IMG/VR virus record: IMGVR_UViG_3300046009_006193 | Span: 1 to 23,392 of that record | DNA from: a virus | Length of the DNA: 23,392 bases | Direction: 5' to 3' (one strand) | Part shown: piece by piece, positions 20,526 to 23,392 of the stretch | Numbering within the stretch: position 1 is the stretch's first letter | How the letters are laid out: the number at the start of each line of letters is the position of its first letter | The notes under the pieces: generated by a model | What the model was told of the DNA's origin: nothing | The model's input: only the letters and a program-made list of their open reading frames with translations | Database searches by the model: none | Translations under genes and position numbers: made by a program

Positions 20526-22452
20526 GCCGCGTCATTCCTATGTAGCACGCCAACCGCGAGAGCGTGTATGCATCGAAATAGTGATTTTCCCGCCTCACCC
20601 GTTCCCAATAAACAACAGGGGCTTTACCTACCTTGAATTCCTCTACCTTCTTTTCTGCCGTGATATGGTTGGCAAACCGGGCGTGCTCGCGCTCATTGGC
20701 AACAGGGAACAGCACCACGCTGCCAGCTTCGCCAATGTCAAGGCTAAGGCTTTCCGCGCTATCCGTTTTCCATGCGTCTGCATCAAACTTCAGCATGTAG
20801 GGAGAATTAGGACCGCGTTGCGCGATTTCCTCATGGCACCATCGACCAATGAATGGATTGCGCCTAGACTCGCGCATACTCTTGGGCTTGCTATACATGG
20901 CGTTGCCGTATCGCTCGCTTGCGCCAAAGCCCTTGCTGGCGTATATCGGCACCCCCTTGCGCTTCCATTTGTTGACAACGTCGAGTACATCATCTGTCCA
21001 GTTGCCCGCGTCAATCAAAAGCGCACCAAGCTGCATGGTATGCCCGGACTGCGTAACCGTCCCCTGCATGAATACGTCAACGGATTGGTCTATAACCGCC
21101 GCTATGCCACGCCGCTCCCCTAAGCTGGCACTCTGCACCTCCAGCACGCCGTAATCGGCCAACACGCCGCCCATAGCATCGTCAAGCCCAGACCCGCAGA
21201 AATGCGCGAAGTGCTTGCCCAAGTCAACGCCAACGCCGTAAACGATAGCGGAATCTAGCACTACGCGCCGGGGTAGCTTCCCTTGCCTGTGCATGATCGC
21301 GTCTTTGCTTAGGGGCAGGTCATCTTGCTTGGCTTTCTGCGTAGGAATAGCCCACCACCATTGCCGCATGACACGTTCCGCGTTTTCCTCGTTTGGGTCA
21401 CGGGCGGCTTTCCACTCCGCTACGCCCAAGTCCCCCATCGTCTTGAACATGTTATCTACCGCACTCACGCGAAAGCCTAGCGTTTCAGTCTCTTTGGCTT
21501 CGCCGGTTACGTTGCCGCCGCCGTCAATCAACTGCCCCGCGTGAACGAGTACCGAGTATTTCGCCGCCTCTTTACGCTCTGCGTCTGTCCAAGGGCTTTT
21601 ACATTCGTAGCAGACAAAATGCGACAACGCACGCGCCCGTACTATCGTTCCTGCATCCTGCCAGCCAACCAAATCATCGCGCCCAAGGCTTACGTACTGC
21701 TCACAGTGTGGGCAGGGCATCGCTAACCGGGATTCTGTCCCCGCGCTGTACTCGCGCCAGCTTCGCCCATCCTCATCCGTAAGCGTACACTCGAAAGTCA
21801 CGTAGGGCTTTACCCCAAAGGCATCGCCAAACGCCCCCACGCGGCCCTCTAATTGGCTCAACTTGTCGGCTTCGCGGCTTGTCGCCCCCGCTGAATCGAA
21901 TCCGTCTATCTCTGTCACGTTCAAGATTCTGGTAGTGAAGCCCGCCCTAGACTTATCGCCGCCGCCACCTGTCATAAAGCGCAGCACAGCCCCGTTGCGA
22001 AACTTAATCATGTCCTTCACGCGCCCGCCTCCGCTGCCAGCACCCGCCGTGGGCAGCAAATCCGCGTACTCGCTCGACCTAATCATGGGTAGCAGGTCAA
22101 CTTCCCACTTGTCATTCACCATCGCCAAGTCAGGAACACCGCAAAGTGTGGTTTCCTTCAACTCAAACAGGCTGTAAAGCGTTGGGATACCAAAGGCGTT
22201 GAACGTCTTACCGCATTGTTGGGGGCCAATGAATACGCGCCGGTAGTATTCATCTTTGCAAAGCTGTTCAAGCCATATCCGCGAGAATGGCTGTGTGTCA
22301 GGGTCATACGATTGATTAGCAAATGGCCCGTCTGGTATGCGCAACGTGTCCCTTGCCCATTCCAGCATATCCCGTATCTGCCGTGGCCTAGCAGCTTGCA
22401 GGAATTCCACCCAATCCGCCGTAGCGGGCTGGATAAATGGACTACTCGCCAT
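20518..22452 (-). CDS. Terminase large subunit, GpA family
   Basis: The chosen ATG at 22452 has GAGGA 8 nt upstream; the frame extends to 22476 but lacks a better site. The 644-aa product has FIGPQQCGKT (residues 74-83), an adapted Walker A, and ILNVTEID as the likely Walker B segment. It has CPHC and CYECKSPW (a zinc-binding insertion typical of GpA), and nuclease-type acidic blocks VYGVGVDLGKHFAHF and GALLIDAGNWTDDVL. The enzyme pumps DNA into proheads with ATP and cuts concatemers. It overlaps the small-subunit gene by 11 nt. GpA terminases are usually found with lambda-like portals, as here. Confidence 0.9.
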   Translation of the reverse strand: MASSPFIQPATADWVEFLQAARPRQIRDMLEWARDTLRIPDGPFANQSYDPDTQPFSRIWLEQLCKDEYYRRVFIGPQQCGKTFNAFGIPTLYSLFELKETTLCGVPDLAMVNDKWEVDLLPMIRSSEYADLLPTAGAGSGGGRVKDMIKFRNGAVLRFMTGGGGDKSRAGFTTRILNVTEIDGFDSAGATSREADKLSQLEGRVGAFGDAFGVKPYVTFECTLTDEDGRSWREYSAGTESRLAMPCPHCEQYVSLGRDDLVGWQDAGTIVRARALSHFVCYECKSPWTDAERKEAAKYSVLVHAGQLIDGGGNVTGEAKETETLGFRVSAVDNMFKTMGDLGVAEWKAARDPNEENAERVMRQWWWAIPTQKAKQDDLPLSKDAIMHRQGKLPRRVVLDSAIVYGVGVDLGKHFAHFCGSGLDDAMGGVLADYGVLEVQSASLGERRGIAAVIDQSVDVFMQGTVTQSGHTMQLGALLIDAGNWTDDVLDVVNKWKRKGVPIYASKGFGASERYGNAMYSKPKSMRESRRNPFIGRWCHEEIAQRGPNSPYMLKFDADAWKTDSAESLSLDIGEAGSVVLFPVANEREHARFANHITAEKKVEEFKVGKAPVVYWERVRRENHYFDAYTLSRLACYIGMTRHG

Positions 22453-23074
22453 TGTCATCATCCTCAACCGTGGCACGCCGCTTGATATTCTTGACAGTCT
22501 CCGCCGCTTGCGCTTTCTTTTCTTGCGCCATGCGGTATTCTTCCTCCGCTTCGCGCTGGGCTTCCGCTATCAATTCGCCTATCGTATCGTCCAGCACCTT
22601 GGCGGCGTTGTTACCAAAGCCACGGCGCAGGATATCGGCACCATCGCGCAGCCGCCCGGCCAACTGCATCAACTTCCCGCGCACATCTTCACGCGATACC
22701 AGCCGCCCAGACTCTTGCCCGTGCTTCAATTTCTCGCGTTCCATCTTCCAGTAGATAAGTTGGTCCCGCACGCCGGTATTGTCTAGGTATGCCGCCACCA
22801 AATCGGGGTCGCGTTGCTCTTCCGGGGTTAAACCAGCCAGAACATCGCCGCCCGTGTTCCGGGATGCGCGGTACTGAATCAAGGCTGGCAGGTCATACGT
22901 GCCATTCTCGTTGCGCGGAACCCCCACCCATTCCCGAACCGCCCGCGCCGTCACACCAAACAGCGTGGCTACTTGGGCTTGCGAGATTGCCCGGTAATCG
23001 TCGATACCATATTCCGCCTTAGCCGGGGGTCTGCCTATGCGTTTTGTCGTTGCTGGGGCTTTAGGTCTACTCAT
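22442..23074 (-). CDS. Terminase small subunit (Nu1-like)
   Basis: This 210-aa protein has a basic N-terminus (TTKRIGRPPAKAEYG), then a helix-turn-helix SQAQVATLFGVTARAVREWVGVPRNENGTYDLPALIQYR (residues 31-69), as in lambda Nu1 and related DNA-recognition subunits. The middle (DQLIYWKMEREKLKHGQESGRLVSREDVRGKLMQL) is the coiled-coil region that contacts GpA and other subunits. The tail is charged (EEEYRMAQEKKAQAAETVKNIKRR). It recognises the packaging start site and guides the large subunit. It overlaps the XRE gene by 8 nt, so the two are coupled. Length is near that of Nu1 (181 aa). Confidence 0.85.
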   Translation of the reverse strand: MSRPKAPATTKRIGRPPAKAEYGIDDYRAISQAQVATLFGVTARAVREWVGVPRNENGTYDLPALIQYRASRNTGGDVLAGLTPEEQRDPDLVAAYLDNTGVRDQLIYWKMEREKLKHGQESGRLVSREDVRGKLMQLAGRLRDGADILRRGFGNNAAKVLDDTIGELIAEAQREAEEEYRMAQEKKAQAAETVKNIKRRATVEDDDNGE

Positions 23075-23270
23075 CCGGCCTCACAAAGCACCGCAAAGGC
23101 TTGCGCAATGCTATCTGCAATAGTGCCGCGTGTCGCCATGATTCCGGCGCAGACTCCGCACGTTCCCAATTTTGCACGGTAATCCTAGATACCCCACAGC
23201 ACGCCGCAAGCTGTGATTGCGTCATTTTAAGCCGCTTTCGGCACTCTTTTACGCGCTGCCCAAATGTCAT
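23067..23270 (-). CDS. XRE-family helix-turn-helix regulator
   Basis: This 67-aa protein has the XRE/Cro pattern: FGQRVKECRKRLKMTQSQLAACCGVSRITVQNWERAES. The helix-turn-helix covers about residues 17-36 (MTQSQLAACCGVSRITVQNW). The remaining tail is short, so dimerisation would depend on the domain itself. The start has AAGG 7 nt upstream. It is cotranscribed with the terminase genes. A 17-nt palindrome before it and an equivalent palindrome before the structural promoter are likely binding sites, giving a regulator of late genes. Whether it represses or activates cannot be read from sequence. Confidence 0.8.
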   Translation of the reverse strand: MTFGQRVKECRKRLKMTQSQLAACCGVSRITVQNWERAESAPESWRHAALLQIALRKPLRCFVRPDE

Positions 23271-23326
23271 ATGATTACCTTATCACAAGCAAAGGTGGAT
23301 TATCAATACCTAACATTGCGTGTTAG
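23270..23326 (-). promoter_or_regulatory. Control region of the XRE gene, with operator-like palindrome
   Basis: CTAACATTGCGTGTTAG (23310-23326) has perfect 6-bp arms and the TAACA-N5-TGTTA core. On the minus strand, CTAACA, a 16-nt spacer and GATAAT form a possible promoter in which the palindrome covers the -35 and part of the spacer. A leader of about 25 nt with AAGG would follow. An alternative is TTGATA with GATAAG further downstream, which would give an almost leaderless RNA. The first fits autoregulation better. Confidence 0.5.
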
Positions 23327-23392
23327 CTAGTCGCTGTAAGTGCTTGGGAAGGAACGACATAAAAGCCGTTTGCACAAAAATCCCGATAGATG
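23323..23392 (-). CDS. Possible C-terminal end of an upstream gene
   Basis: From the right edge, one minus-strand frame reads IYRDFCANGFYVVPSQALTATS and stops at TAA (23325-23323), overlapping the palindrome. It looks like normal coding sequence, and tight gene packing makes a gene tail here plausible. All three frames are open for about 20 codons, so the choice is weak. No function can be assigned. Confidence 0.25.
   Translation of the reverse strand, partial: IYRDFCANGFYVVPSQALTATS

Noticed and set aside
1-23392. CRISPR array, tRNA or transposon
   Set aside because: Reading both strands gave no regular repeat-spacer pattern, no tRNA-like cloverleaf and no transposase; a tRNA search program would be needed to exclude small RNA genes.

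Overview
The window is a block of late genes from a tailed, siphovirus-type bacteriophage or prophage. Every convincing gene lies on the minus strand, so biological order runs from the right end (23392) to the left end (1). Gene order follows the lambda head-tail plan: terminase small and large subunits, gpW-like joiner, portal, prohead protease/capsid, capsid cement, head-completion, tail-completion, tail tube, frameshifted tail chaperone, tape measure, tail tip, lysis. A holin-like protein, an M15 peptidase endolysin and a lipoprotein with a lipobox suggest a host with an outer membrane (Gram-negative). I cannot name the host. No integrase, tRNA, rRNA, CRISPR array or insertion sequence was recognised.

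Right end (23392-20167): a possible gene tail, a control region, a 67-aa XRE-type regulator, terminase small and large subunits, and a small zinc-ribbon protein. A dense control region follows (20166-20255). It holds a 17-nt palindrome, a near-consensus sigma70-type promoter, and an intrinsic terminator whose 5' arm lies upstream of the predicted transcription start. The same palindrome core (TAACA-N5-TGTTA) also lies upstream of the XRE gene. This suggests one regulator controls both the packaging genes and the virion-structure operon.

Middle (20166-3380): gpW-like joiner, portal, and an in-frame fusion of S78 protease, scaffold-like region and major capsid protein with a good internal ribosome binding site. 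Then capsid cement protein, a perfect 11-bp hairpin, head-tail completion proteins, the tail tube candidate, and a tail assembly chaperone. The chaperone has nine A residues that put a 49-codon extension in the -1 frame, ending 6 nt before the GTG start of the tape measure gene. Tape measure and tail-tip proteins follow. The last large tail-tip gene (3832-5160) has a much more G-rich coding strand than its neighbours.

Left end (3364-1): a near-consensus promoter opens a lysis cassette. It encodes a 40-aa hydrophobic peptide, a membrane/coiled-coil protein, a holin candidate, a lipoprotein, a 34-aa Lys/Pro-rich peptide behind two tandem palindromes, the M15 endolysin and a 46-aa membrane peptide. 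An HEXXH metallopeptidase-like protein, a DUF1599-like protein and a helix-turn-helix plus metallophosphoesterase protein that runs off the left edge follow. The genes are tightly packed, often with 1-8 nt overlaps. Three genes of 34-46 aa and the frameshift extension were found by reading intergenic gaps directly. All function calls come from reading motifs and gene order; no database search was possible.
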